Shown here piece by piece: positions 15,986 through 24,504 of a DNA stretch of 64,000 nucleotides (its first letter is position 1; every line of letters begins with the position of its first letter). The DNA is from Archangium lansingense (GTDB lineage Bacteria; Myxococcota; Myxococcia; Myxococcales; Myxococcaceae): positions 10,710,501 through 10,774,500 of the forward strand of contig NZ_JAPNKA010000001.1 of NCBI RefSeq assembly GCF_026626635.1, in the 5' to 3' direction. Both the position numbers and the translations under genes were made by a program. The notes below the pieces were generated by a model. The model did not search any database and was not told where the DNA came from. It was given only the letters and a program-made list of their open reading frames with translations.

Positions 15986-18054
15986 TAATGCACGGTCCCG
16001 ACGGACTCCGCCCCTCGCCCGCTGTAGCGCGGCAGCCGCACCGTAAAGGTAGTGCCCATCGCCTCCGTGGAGCGCACCTCGACGGTGCCGCCGTGGGCCC
16101 GAGCAATCTCCCGAACGATGAACAGACCCAGCCCCAGGCCCGAGGTCGGATGGGCGTCGCCCTCCACGGCCCGCCGGAACGGCTCGAAGATGCCCGCCAG
16201 CAGCGGCCTCGGAATGGGCGGACCCGCGTTGTGGACCTCCATGCGCACGCAGTCGCCCTCATCGTGAAGCGAGAAGTCCACGCGGGTATCCGCCGGGCTG
16301 TAGTCGAGCGCGTTCTTGCCCAGGTTGCCCAGGAGCTGGGCGAGCCGGTCCGGGTCCCACTCCCCCATGAAGTCGCCCTCCGCGTGCAGCCGCAGCTCCC
16401 TGCCAGGGAAGCCGATCTCCAGTTCCTCCAGCACATGGCGGTACAGGTGACGAAGATTGGCGCGCTGGGGATGGATGGGAATGCCGCCCCCCAGCCGCCC
16501 GCGCGTGAAGTCGAGCAGCTCCCCAATCATCCGCACCATGCGCTCCCCACTGGTGACAATGCGGCGCACCATCTTCGTGTGACTGGCCGGGATGCCCTCG
16601 GTGCGCAGCAGCGCGTTGGCTGACAGCAGGATGGCGTTGAGCGGGTTGCGCAGGTCATGCGAGACGACCCCCAGGAAGCGCTCGCGGAACTCCGCCGTCT
16701 GGCGCAGCCGCTCCTCCTGCTGCTTGCGCTCGGTGATGTCCATCATCAGACCGCCCACCCCGAGCACCTGCCCATCCCGCGCACGCACCGGGAAGTAGTC
16801 CCCCACCCAGCAGTGCGGGACTCCCGGGTCCGTGGCGGGAACGAGGTTGAACTCCTTGCCGCGCAGCGCCTCGCCCGTCTCCAGCACCCGCCGCAGGAGC
16901 GGTTCGATCATCGGCGCGGCGTCCGGAATCATCTCGGCCACCGTCCGCCCCAGGTGGGCCTCCACCGGATGGCCGTTGGCGGTGGCCAGCGCCTCGTTGA
17001 TGCGCACGTAGCGCAGCTCCGTATCGAGCAGCGCCAGGCCCGCCGGAGCCGTGGCCAGCAGCGTGTCCAACAACGCGAGCGTCTCGGCCTGCTGCCGCTC
17101 CACCGCCCTCTCCCGCGCGGTGAGCTGGGCCTGGACGATGAGGCCCGTGGCTCGACTCACCATCGCCCGGAAGAGCAGCTTGTCCTCGTTGGAGAACTCG
17201 TAGGTCGTGCGGCTGCCCATATGGGCCACGCCGATGACTTCCCCCGAGTACAGCAGCGGCACCCCATACAGGGCACGAGTGCCCCGGGCCCGGACGGCCT
17301 CGCTCTTCACCAGCGGATCCTTCGCCGCGCAGTGCACCTCCTTCGGGCACCGCTCGGCGGCGATCGTCCCGGCGAAGCCCTCGCCCACTTGCAGGCAAAA
17401 ACCGGAGGCCACTTCCTCCTCCAGCCCCACCGAGGCGCGCACATGGAGCATGTCCCCCTCGCGCAGCAGCAGCGTGACGGAGTCCACCGCCTCGGTCGTC
17501 TCCAGAATGACGCGCAGCAGGGTCGGCAGGAAGGTGTCCGCGTCCTCCGTCCCGAGCGCTGCCTCGGAGATGCGGTCGAGCGCCACCAGCGTGCGCTCAC
17601 GCGCCCGGGCATAGCGCGAGACAGCCGCGGCCACGGCCTCATCGAACGTCCGGTTGAAACGCACCACCTCCCGCATCGCCGTCGCCATCAACCCCGCGCC
17701 GGCTGACTCCACGTGCTCGGCATAGAGCTGGAGGATGCAGCCCCGAAGCAGGGCGTACTCCCCGGCCACCTCGTCCAGGTCGAAGCCCGAGTCCAGCCGC
17801 TCCAGAGCATGCACTTCCGGCAGCTCCTCGAGGGACTCGTCCCCTCCGGTCCGCACGGTCTCCACGACGTTGGCGATCCGGTCCAAGAGATCCGGCAGGT
17901 GATCGAGCAACCGGGGTCTCGACAGCTCCCGCGCATACGGAAGTTGGCGCACCGCCCCCTCCCACTCTTGCAGCAGCCGAGAGCGGTTCTCCCGAATAAA
18001 GGTGCCGAGCTCCCATCGACCCTGTTCCACCCTGCGCGCGTCGTGTTTGACCAT
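15985..18054 (-). CDS. Sensor histidine kinase HK2 (RsbRD_N-like, GAF, PAS, HisKA, HATPase)
   Basis: About 689 residues, no membrane helix. Helical N-terminal domain 10-145 with the FDLDEVAGEYALLRGCILQL block shared with HK1 and HK3, GAF about 150-315, PAS about 325-440, HisKA with GVVSHDLRNPLNAILLS near 461, and HATPase about 568-675 with NLGKNAL and GLGLFIVREIARAHGG. The GAF contains a CPKEVHCAAKD segment with Cys and His residues that could bind a metal or cofactor (speculative). The start is uncertain: ATG at 18054 or 18075, neither with a clear ribosome site. It has no adjacent response regulator. HK1 is a paralogue with one extra PAS domain. Confidence 0.88.
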   Translation of the reverse strand: MVKHDARRVEQGRWELGTFIRENRSRLLQEWEGAVRQLPYARELSRPRLLDHLPDLLDRIANVVETVRTGGDESLEELPEVHALERLDSGFDLDEVAGEYALLRGCILQLYAEHVESAGAGLMATAMREVVRFNRTFDEAVAAAVSRYARARERTLVALDRISEAALGTEDADTFLPTLLRVILETTEAVDSVTLLLREGDMLHVRASVGLEEEVASGFCLQVGEGFAGTIAAERCPKEVHCAAKDPLVKSEAVRARGTRALYGVPLLYSGEVIGVAHMGSRTTYEFSNEDKLLFRAMVSRATGLIVQAQLTARERAVERQQAETLALLDTLLATAPAGLALLDTELRYVRINEALATANGHPVEAHLGRTVAEMIPDAAPMIEPLLRRVLETGEALRGKEFNLVPATDPGVPHCWVGDYFPVRARDGQVLGVGGLMMDITERKQQEERLRQTAEFRERFLGVVSHDLRNPLNAILLSANALLRTEGIPASHTKMVRRIVTSGERMVRMIGELLDFTRGRLGGGIPIHPQRANLRHLYRHVLEELEIGFPGRELRLHAEGDFMGEWDPDRLAQLLGNLGKNALDYSPADTRVDFSLHDEGDCVRMEVHNAGPPIPRPLLAGIFEPFRRAVEGDAHPTSGLGLGLFIVREIARAHGGTVEVRSTEAMGTTFTVRLPRYSGRGAESVGTVH

Positions 18055-18129
18055 GCCGGGAACAGCAACCGCCATCAGGCCGCGGATCTGACAGTCGCCC
18101 CCAAGGCCCACGCGCCCCTGCTCGGGCTC

Positions 18130-18420
18130 CTACGTGCCCTGCACCGGACGCCAGGCAATCTCCCTCAGCGTGAGCCGCTTGCGCAGAGTGTCTACCTCAT
18201 AGAGCGCGATGTGGTTCTCCACCAACAGGGAGCGAGTCTCCACGGGCCGAACGTACTTCTGCGGCAAGGGAGCGGGCGTCTCCGGCCTCATTCGGGCCGC
18301 GACTGCATCCAGTTCCTCGCGAATGCGCTGGTACGTCGCCAGTGGCAAGTGAGCCATCTGCCTCCAGGCGTTCGGGCTGACTTCCACGGTGTACTTGTAG
18401 AGACTCTCGGGTCTACGCAT
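18130..18420 (-). CDS. RelE/ParE-fold protein, possibly an orphan toxin
   Basis: 96 residues. The layout is strand-helix-helix-strands: YTVEVSPNAWRQMAHLP, then TYQRIREELDAVAARM, then RSLLVENHIALYEVDTLRKRLTLREI, matching the RelE/ParE superfamily shape. RelE-type catalytic residues cannot be assigned by eye. No antitoxin gene (RelB/PHD/HTH) is visible on either side: HK2 lies just downstream, and 18421-18837 upstream has no coding signal. It is therefore an orphan or a domesticated member. ATG at 18420 is chosen over a longer start that adds a sequence without similarity to the fold. Confidence 0.5.
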   Translation of the reverse strand: MRRPESLYKYTVEVSPNAWRQMAHLPLATYQRIREELDAVAARMRPETPAPLPQKYVRPVETRSLLVENHIALYEVDTLRKRLTLREIAWRPVQGT

Positions 18421-18837
18421 TCCGGGCCTGCATAAAGCAGGAACCAGGCCAGCTCCCCTGTCTGTCCTCTTCAGCACTTATCCCTGGGGTTGAGAGTCGG
18501 ACTGAAGTCCTTACAAGCAAGGACCAGTAAATTCTTCAGTTCGCTCCCCCGGCAGGTGTGCGCTCAGACCGGCGGGGAATCGCGGGGCCGGCGGCTCTTC
18601 CCGGGTAGGGACGGCCGCCAGTGCGAACCGGGGTTCCCCTGCATATGTCCCGTGAATGACGACCCCTCACATCCATGAGCTTGCCTGGGAGGTTGGCCCG
18701 TTCCACGCATGACCGGGACACCGGAACTTCTCCATGAGCCCGCACCCGACCCTCACCGGCACCATCGAGGCCTCGCCCCGGAGAGAACGGGACAGGCTCA
18801 TGGCCAGGCAGTTCGCCATCTCCGGGGAGGTGCCGCG
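18421..18837. other. Divergent intergenic region, RelE-like gene and HK3
   Basis: 417 bases without a convincing gene. A short perfect hairpin, GTCCTT-ACAAGC-AAGGAC at 18507-18524, is visible. GGGGAGG at 18824-18830 is the ribosome site that sets the GTG start of HK3 at 18838. No promoter pair was recognised. Confidence 0.5.
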
Positions 18838-21645
18838 GTGAACTTCGACCCGCACACGTCGGAGTCCTCGCCCATCACGTTGGCGGACCTCCTGGAGACC
18901 CGGCACGAGGACATCATCCATCGGTGGATGGAACACCTGCGCGAGGGGCTCGCTCCCGGTCCCCGCTCACAGGCCGAGCTGGAGGACCACATCGGCGAGT
19001 ACCTGTGGGAGATGACGCGGGTGCTGCGCCAGCACACGACCTCCGGAGAGAGCTCGGTGCCAGAGTGGCTCCCCGTGGCGCGCGAGCACGGTGGTCAGCG
19101 GCTGCGCATCGGCTTCGACGTGCAGGCCCTGGTGCGTGAGTACCACGTGCTGCGCGAGTGCATCCTGGACCTGGTGAAGGAGGCGAGGGTGCGCGTCACC
19201 CTGGGAGAGGTGCGGGCCCTGAGCGCCTTCATCACCACCAGCATCGCCGAGGGCGTGGCGGAGTACCTGCGCCAGCGCGACGCCGTGCAGCGCCTGGGTG
19301 AGGAGCGGCTCCGGGCCCTGCTGGACCAGGCTCCCGCCGCCATCTTCGCCAAGGACGCCGAAGGCCGTTACCTCTACAGCAACCGCTACCAGCAGCAGCT
19401 CGTGGGCCGTCCGCTCGAGGAGATATTGGGCCGGGACGACTCCGCCCTCTTCCCCAAGGCGCTGGCCGACTCGCTGCGGGCCAATGACGCGTGGGTGTTC
19501 GCCGGCCACACCTGCACCTTCGAGGAGGAGGTCGAGCTCGCCTCGGGCCCGCGCACGTACCTGTCGGTGAAGTTCCCCCTGCACGGGGGCGAAGACCGTC
19601 CCTCCGCGCTCGGCGGCATCTCCACGGACATCACCGCGCGCAAGCAGTCCGAGCGGGCCCTGCGCGAGCGCGAGGAGCGCTTCCGCCAGCTGGTGGAGGG
19701 GGTGAAGGACTACGCCATCTTCATGCTGGACACCGAGGGGCGGATCATCAGCTGGAACGCGGGCGCCGAGCGCATCAAGGGGTACACGGCCCAGGAGGTG
19801 CTCGGCCAGCACCTCTCCCTCTTCTACACGCCCGAGGACGTGGCGGCTGGACTGCCTGGCGAGTGCATCCAAACCGCAGCCACCCAGGGCTACTGCCGGA
19901 CGGAGGGGGTGCGCGTGCGCAAGGGCGGCCAGCGCTTCTGGGCGGAGGCCATCATCACCGCCCTGCGCGACGAGGCCGGCATGCTGCACGGCTTCTCCAA
20001 GGTCACCCGCGACATCTCCGAGCGCAAGAGGAACGAGCAGACCCTGCGCGAGACGACGCAGCGGCTGCAGGCCATCCTGGATACGGCGGTGGACGGCATC
20101 ATCACCATCGACGAGCAGGGCCTCATCCAGAGCGTCAACCTCGCCACCACGCACCTCTTCGGCTACGCACCCGAGGAGCTCATCGGCCAGAACGTCAGCC
20201 TCCTCATGCCCGAGCCCTACCGCAGCGAGCATGACGGCTACATGAAGCACTACCTGCTCACGGGCGAGCGCAAGGTCATCGGTATCGGACGCGAGGCGGA
20301 GGGCCGGCGCAAGGACGGGAGCATCTTCCCCCTGGAGCTCACCGTCAGCGAGACGCTCCTGCCCCAGGGACGACTCTTCACGGGGCGAGTGCGCGACATC
20401 ACCGCGCGCAAGCGCGCCGAGCAGACCCAGGCCTTCTTCCTCGAGGCGGGCACCCTGCTCTCTCAGTCGCTCGACGTCACCACCACCCTGAAGAAGCTCG
20501 CCTCGCTGGCCGTCAGGCACCTGTGCGACTACTGCACGGTGGATCTGCTGGGGGAGGACGGACAGCTGCACCGCTTGGAGGTGGCGTCCCGGAATCCCGC
20601 GATGGAGGAGCCGCTCTATCGGACGCGGCCCTACCCTCCCATGGTGGGAAGCAACAGCCCCATGGCCCGGGCCCTGGCGAACAACGAGGCCCTGGCCGTG
20701 CCAACGGTCACCGCCGCATGGCTGGATGCCGCGGCCCGAAACGCGGAGCACCGCGCCCTGCTGGAGGCGCTCGACCCCAAGTCCGTGGCCCTCGTTCCCC
20801 TGGTGGCCCGCGGCCGCAAGCTCGGGCTCATCAACCTCATCTGGACCCGGCCCCACGCCAACGAGCTCGCCGCGGACCTGGAAGTAGCCAAGGGGCTCGC
20901 GGACCGCGCCGCCATGGCCATCGACAACGCGCGCCTCTACCAGGAAGCCCAGGAGGCCATTCGGGTGCGCGAGGACGTGGTGGCCATCGTCAGCCATGAC
21001 CTGCGCAATCCCCTCAACGCCATCGCCCTGTCGGCCACCTTGCTCGAGCGCGAAGCGGTGAGCGAGCGCGCCAGCAGAGCGGCCTACCGCATCACCGCGG
21101 CGGCGGAGCGGGCCAGCGGGATGATCCGCGATCTGCTCGACTTCACCCAGGCGCGTGCGGGGGGCGGCATTCCCATCCACCCCCAGCCCCTGGACTTCCA
21201 TGAGCAGGTGCGACGCGCGGTGGAGGAAGTGCGGCTGGCCTGGCCCGGGCGCTACATCGACCTCCAGGCCAGCGGCGACGGCCAGGGCGAAGGGGACGAG
21301 GGCAGACTGGCCCAGGTCGTCACCAACCTGGTGGGCAACGCGCTCCAGCACAGTCCTCCGGGCACACCCGTGCGCGTGTCCACCCGAAGCATGGACTCCA
21401 GCTTCCTGCTCGAGGTGCACAACGAGGGTCCCGCCATCTCCGCCGAGCTGCTGCCCACGCTCTTCGAGCCCTATCACCGGGGGCCAGAGGCCGGCGCGGG
21501 CCGGGGCAGCCTGGGCCTGGGCCTCTACATCACCCAGCAGATCGTCCTCGGCCATGGAGGCACCCTCGACGTGCGCTCCACCCCGATGGACGGCACCACC
21601 TTCACGGTGCGGCTGCCCCGCCGTCCGCCCCCCAAGGGCAGCTGA
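18838..21645 (+). CDS. Sensor histidine kinase HK3 (RsbRD_N-like, three PAS, GAF, HisKA, HATPase)
   Basis: 935 residues from GTG 18838, chosen for GGGGAGG 7 bases upstream; the longer frame back to 18709 encodes His/Pro-rich sequence unlike a domain. Domains: helical N-terminal unit 5-150 (block FDVQALVREYHVLRECILDL), PAS about 158-268, PAS 278-398, PAS 404-525, GAF 535-700, HisKA with AIVSHDLRNPLNAIALS (His about 720), HATPase 824-932. PAS2 (KDYAIFMLDTEGRIISWNAG) and PAS3 (DTAVDGIITIDEQG) are typical PAS/PAC units, the latter of the FixL-like type, but no haem-binding residue was assigned. It is cytoplasmic and without an adjacent response regulator. Confidence 0.9.
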   Translation: MNFDPHTSESSPITLADLLETRHEDIIHRWMEHLREGLAPGPRSQAELEDHIGEYLWEMTRVLRQHTTSGESSVPEWLPVAREHGGQRLRIGFDVQALVREYHVLRECILDLVKEARVRVTLGEVRALSAFITTSIAEGVAEYLRQRDAVQRLGEERLRALLDQAPAAIFAKDAEGRYLYSNRYQQQLVGRPLEEILGRDDSALFPKALADSLRANDAWVFAGHTCTFEEEVELASGPRTYLSVKFPLHGGEDRPSALGGISTDITARKQSERALREREERFRQLVEGVKDYAIFMLDTEGRIISWNAGAERIKGYTAQEVLGQHLSLFYTPEDVAAGLPGECIQTAATQGYCRTEGVRVRKGGQRFWAEAIITALRDEAGMLHGFSKVTRDISERKRNEQTLRETTQRLQAILDTAVDGIITIDEQGLIQSVNLATTHLFGYAPEELIGQNVSLLMPEPYRSEHDGYMKHYLLTGERKVIGIGREAEGRRKDGSIFPLELTVSETLLPQGRLFTGRVRDITARKRAEQTQAFFLEAGTLLSQSLDVTTTLKKLASLAVRHLCDYCTVDLLGEDGQLHRLEVASRNPAMEEPLYRTRPYPPMVGSNSPMARALANNEALAVPTVTAAWLDAAARNAEHRALLEALDPKSVALVPLVARGRKLGLINLIWTRPHANELAADLEVAKGLADRAAMAIDNARLYQEAQEAIRVREDVVAIVSHDLRNPLNAIALSATLLEREAVSERASRAAYRITAAAERASGMIRDLLDFTQARAGGGIPIHPQPLDFHEQVRRAVEEVRLAWPGRYIDLQASGDGQGEGDEGRLAQVVTNLVGNALQHSPPGTPVRVSTRSMDSSFLLEVHNEGPAISAELLPTLFEPYHRGPEAGAGRGSLGLGLYITQQIVLGHGGTLDVRSTPMDGTTFTVRLPRRPPPKGS

Positions 21646-21690
21646 GTTCTCCTATGAGGCGCAGCAGGCGCGCTCGCCCGGGAACGCGAT

Positions 21691-23274
21691 TCAGCGGCGA
21701 CGGTAGACGTGCAGCGGCGCGGAGAAGCCGTCCTGCTCCTCATACGCCACGCCGTCGAGCGTCAGCGTGCGGCCCTCCAGCTTCACGCCCGGGTCGCTCA
21801 CCAGCGTGCCCTGGTCGAAGCGCACGAGGTACTCCGGCTGGGCCTCGCGCAGGTGCTTGCGGAAGGTCTCCCAGCGCACGCGGGCCAGCCGCTCATCCGG
21901 CAGGCCGGAGAAGAAGGCGAGCTGGAGATCCATATAGCTGGGGTCCTGATCCACCACGGCGGCGCCTCCCTTGGCGGCGACCTCCTCCTTCAGGAAGCGA
22001 GCCACCTGCATGAGCGGCACCGGGTTGGTGGAGGTAGGGCTCACCGGGCGGAGGCTGTCCTGCCAGCGACCATCGGCGCGGAAGGTGTAGAGGCCCAGGG
22101 CCAGGGGCACGGCCACGGCCAGCACCGCGGACACCCCGGCCACGGCCTTGCGCGCCCCGGCCCCGCGCCACGCCTCGAGGCCTGGCACGAGGAAGGGCAG
22201 CAGCACCGCCACCTCCGTCACCGTGAAGCGGCCCAGCGGCTGGAAGTTCAGCAGCACCGCGGCGCGGAAGGTGAAGTAGGCGGTGGGCACCAGCGCGGCG
22301 AGCACCAGCCAGCGCGTGTCCGGCCGCTCGCGCCACGAGCGCCACATGCCCACCATGCCCAGCAGCGCCACGCCCGGCGAGAGCGTCAGCAGCGCCACGC
22401 CCGGCCAGAAGCCCAGGCTCTCCAGCCGGTAGCGCAACTGCCCCACCCGGGCCACGCCCTCGCGCGTCCAGTCCGCGTGGAACTGCTCCACCGCGGTGAT
22501 GGGAAAGAAAGGATCTCCATGCGCCATCTCGTTGCCCTGCATCCACAGCAGCGGGAAGGGCAGACACAGCAGGCCAAAGCCCACCGCGCGCGTGAGGGCG
22601 GCTACCCGGTCCTCGCCCCAGAAGAGCAGCGCGACGGACAGCAGCGGGATGAACATCCACGCGTCGTAGCGCACGGCACACGCCAGGTTGAGCACCACCC
22701 CGGCCCCGAAGAGCGGCCCCAGTCGGTTCTCGTCCAACCCCTCGGCGATGAGCGCGAACACCCACAGCATGAAGAAGAGCGAGAGCGCCTCGCTGGCCGC
22801 CGTCGTGGACATCTGCAGGTGCATGCCCCAGACGGAGAAGGCCAGGGAGGCCCACACCCCGGCGCGCCAGCCAAAGAGCCGCCGGGTGAGCGCGAAGAGC
22901 GGCACCACCGACAGCACTCCAAAGAGCAGGCTCACCAGCCGCCCCGCGAGCGCCTTGTCCTCCACCACCTTCAGCGCCGCCCCCACCACGTACAGGTGCA
23001 GCGGCCCGAACTGGTAGGCCCCATCCCCATAAGAGGTGATGACGTGCGGCTCACGCGCCCAACGCTCGGCCAGCTCCGTGCGCGCGACCGCGTCCCCGTA
23101 GTAGTTCTCGTTGAAGGGCATCAGCACCAGGCGCGGCAGCAGCGCCGCGCCGAGCAGCAACAGCAGCAGCAGCCGGGTGCTCGGCTCCGGGGCCATATCG
23201 GGCACCGCGGAGAGGACGGGAGTGGCGCCCGATGGGCGCGGGGGGGAGGCGGGAACGGACGAAGCAGACGACAT
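21691..23274 (-). CDS. GT-C membrane glycosyltransferase, GT39/PMT_2-like
   Basis: 527 residues with about 10-11 hydrophobic helices. The first large loop after helix 1 has NENYYGDAVARTELAE, where the acidic residue takes the place of the catalytic Asp/Glu of GT-C enzymes that use lipid-phosphate sugar donors. Helices such as LYVVGAALKVVEDKALAGRL and the AVRYDAWMFIPLLSVALLF block resemble PMT_2/ArnT-type proteins. The C-terminal 120 or so residues form a soluble domain. It probably transfers a sugar to a lipid or protein on the outer face of the inner membrane; acceptor unknown. It is convergent with HK3 and divergent from the TPR lipoprotein. Confidence 0.75.
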   Translation of the reverse strand: MSSASSVPASPPRPSGATPVLSAVPDMAPEPSTRLLLLLLLGAALLPRLVLMPFNENYYGDAVARTELAERWAREPHVITSYGDGAYQFGPLHLYVVGAALKVVEDKALAGRLVSLLFGVLSVVPLFALTRRLFGWRAGVWASLAFSVWGMHLQMSTTAASEALSLFFMLWVFALIAEGLDENRLGPLFGAGVVLNLACAVRYDAWMFIPLLSVALLFWGEDRVAALTRAVGFGLLCLPFPLLWMQGNEMAHGDPFFPITAVEQFHADWTREGVARVGQLRYRLESLGFWPGVALLTLSPGVALLGMVGMWRSWRERPDTRWLVLAALVPTAYFTFRAAVLLNFQPLGRFTVTEVAVLLPFLVPGLEAWRGAGARKAVAGVSAVLAVAVPLALGLYTFRADGRWQDSLRPVSPTSTNPVPLMQVARFLKEEVAAKGGAAVVDQDPSYMDLQLAFFSGLPDERLARVRWETFRKHLREAQPEYLVRFDQGTLVSDPGVKLEGRTLTLDGVAYEEQDGFSAPLHVYRRR

Positions 23275-23433
23275 GAGGGCGCGCAGAATACGCAGGCCCG
23301 GCCCAAAGCCAAGGGAGCATCCCCATCCGCGGGTCTTTTCCTACCCTCCCCCCTGGGTTGTAGGCCAGATAATCAGACGTGTAGCCTTCGCTCCCCGCCC
23401 TTCCCGGGCGGTCCAAAGGGGGATTCACCCGAC

Positions 23434-24327
23434 ATGATGTCTTCCCGTTCTCTGCGTCACGTCGTGCTGGCGTTTGCGGCCACCTTGGCGGTGGGCTGCG
23501 CGCCGACTCTGAAGGTCAATGTTCTGCAGCCGGCCCGCGTCAACCTGGGTGCCTCCAAGCGCCTGACGGTGGTGCAGACCGAAGGCCGCAAGGGCGCCCG
23601 CGACTTCATGATCGACGAGCTGACCCGCCAGGCCCGCGGGGCGGGCTACTTCCAGGTGACGGACCGCTCCGACGAGGGAATCGTCGTGAAGGTGGCCGGC
23701 CGCTCCGTGCAGATCCTCAACACCGGCAGCGGCCCCGCCCAGGGCCAGGATGAGATTGGCATCCGCATCGACGTCAACGACTGGGACGCCGAGAAGAAGA
23801 CCGAGGTCATCAAGGGCACCGACAGCAAGGGAAACGCCACCGAGCGTGAGGAGAAGTTCTACGAGGCCAAGACGGTGGTGAGCGTCACGGCCTTCAACAC
23901 CGCGGGCAAGGCGCTGCTGGCTGAGGAGGAGTACGAGATGGTTGGCCGTGGCGAGGACAAGGACGGCGCCATCGGCAACGCCGCCCGCGCGCTGGTGGCC
24001 CGCATCCTCTATGACATCACGCCCAAGTACGTGACGAAGGCCATCCGCATGGACGGTGACGACAAGGCCCAGAAGCCCATCATCGAGGTGGCGGAGAAGG
24101 GCAACGTGCCGCAGGCCATCACCGAGATGGAGTCCTACGTGCAGACCAACCCGCAGAACTCCGCGGCGCTCTACAACCTCGCGGTGCTGCTCGACGCCTC
24201 GGGCAAGTACCAGGAGGCCCTGGACCTGTACACCAAGGCCATCTCCCTGTCGGCCAAGGACTACTACGTGGACATGAAGGCCGAGTGCGCCAAGCGCCTG
24301 GCCGATCAGCAGGCCCTGGCGCAGTAA
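23434..24327 (+). CDS. TPR-containing lipoprotein
   Basis: 297 residues. A signal with lipobox AVGC (Cys about 22) precedes a beta-rich domain (LTVVQTEGRKGARDFMIDEL and onward) and two C-terminal TPR units (NSAALYNLAVLLDASGKYQE, then ALDLYTKAISLSAKDYYVD). Neither a LolCDE-avoidance Asp nor a transmembrane helix follows the cysteine, so outer-membrane anchoring is likely. ATG at 23434 or 23437 can serve, with AAAGGGGG somewhat far upstream. Function is unknown; the TPR end suggests a scaffold. It is followed after 177 bases by the HK4 gene on the same strand. Confidence 0.7.
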   Translation: MMSSRSLRHVVLAFAATLAVGCAPTLKVNVLQPARVNLGASKRLTVVQTEGRKGARDFMIDELTRQARGAGYFQVTDRSDEGIVVKVAGRSVQILNTGSGPAQGQDEIGIRIDVNDWDAEKKTEVIKGTDSKGNATEREEKFYEAKTVVSVTAFNTAGKALLAEEEYEMVGRGEDKDGAIGNAARALVARILYDITPKYVTKAIRMDGDDKAQKPIIEVAEKGNVPQAITEMESYVQTNPQNSAALYNLAVLLDASGKYQEALDLYTKAISLSAKDYYVDMKAECAKRLADQQALAQ

Positions 24328-24452
24328 GCCACCGCTGAGCTGTCCCACGACCGGGCCGTCCCCAGGGCACTGTCCCCTGGTGGCGACCCGGTTGTCATTT
24401 GGGCACCCGTCATGTGTTACCGACCCGACGTGGACGCCTGTCCCGCCGTACA

Positions 24453-24466
24453 TGGACCGCGGTCCA
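24453..24466. promoter_or_regulatory. Perfect 14-bp palindrome upstream of HK4
   Basis: TGGACCGCGGTCCA is perfectly symmetric and lies 38 bases before the HK4 start codon, a position suited to an operator. No binding protein can be named, and chance symmetry in GC-rich DNA is possible. Confidence 0.3.
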
Positions 24467-24504
24467 GGTGGGCGGTGGAGTAAGCCGTCCCGAAGGCAGC
24501 CTGA

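Noticed and set aside
18967..21555. 862-codon reading frame opposite HK3
   Set aside because: No domain signal; HK3 on the plus strand explains the codon bias.
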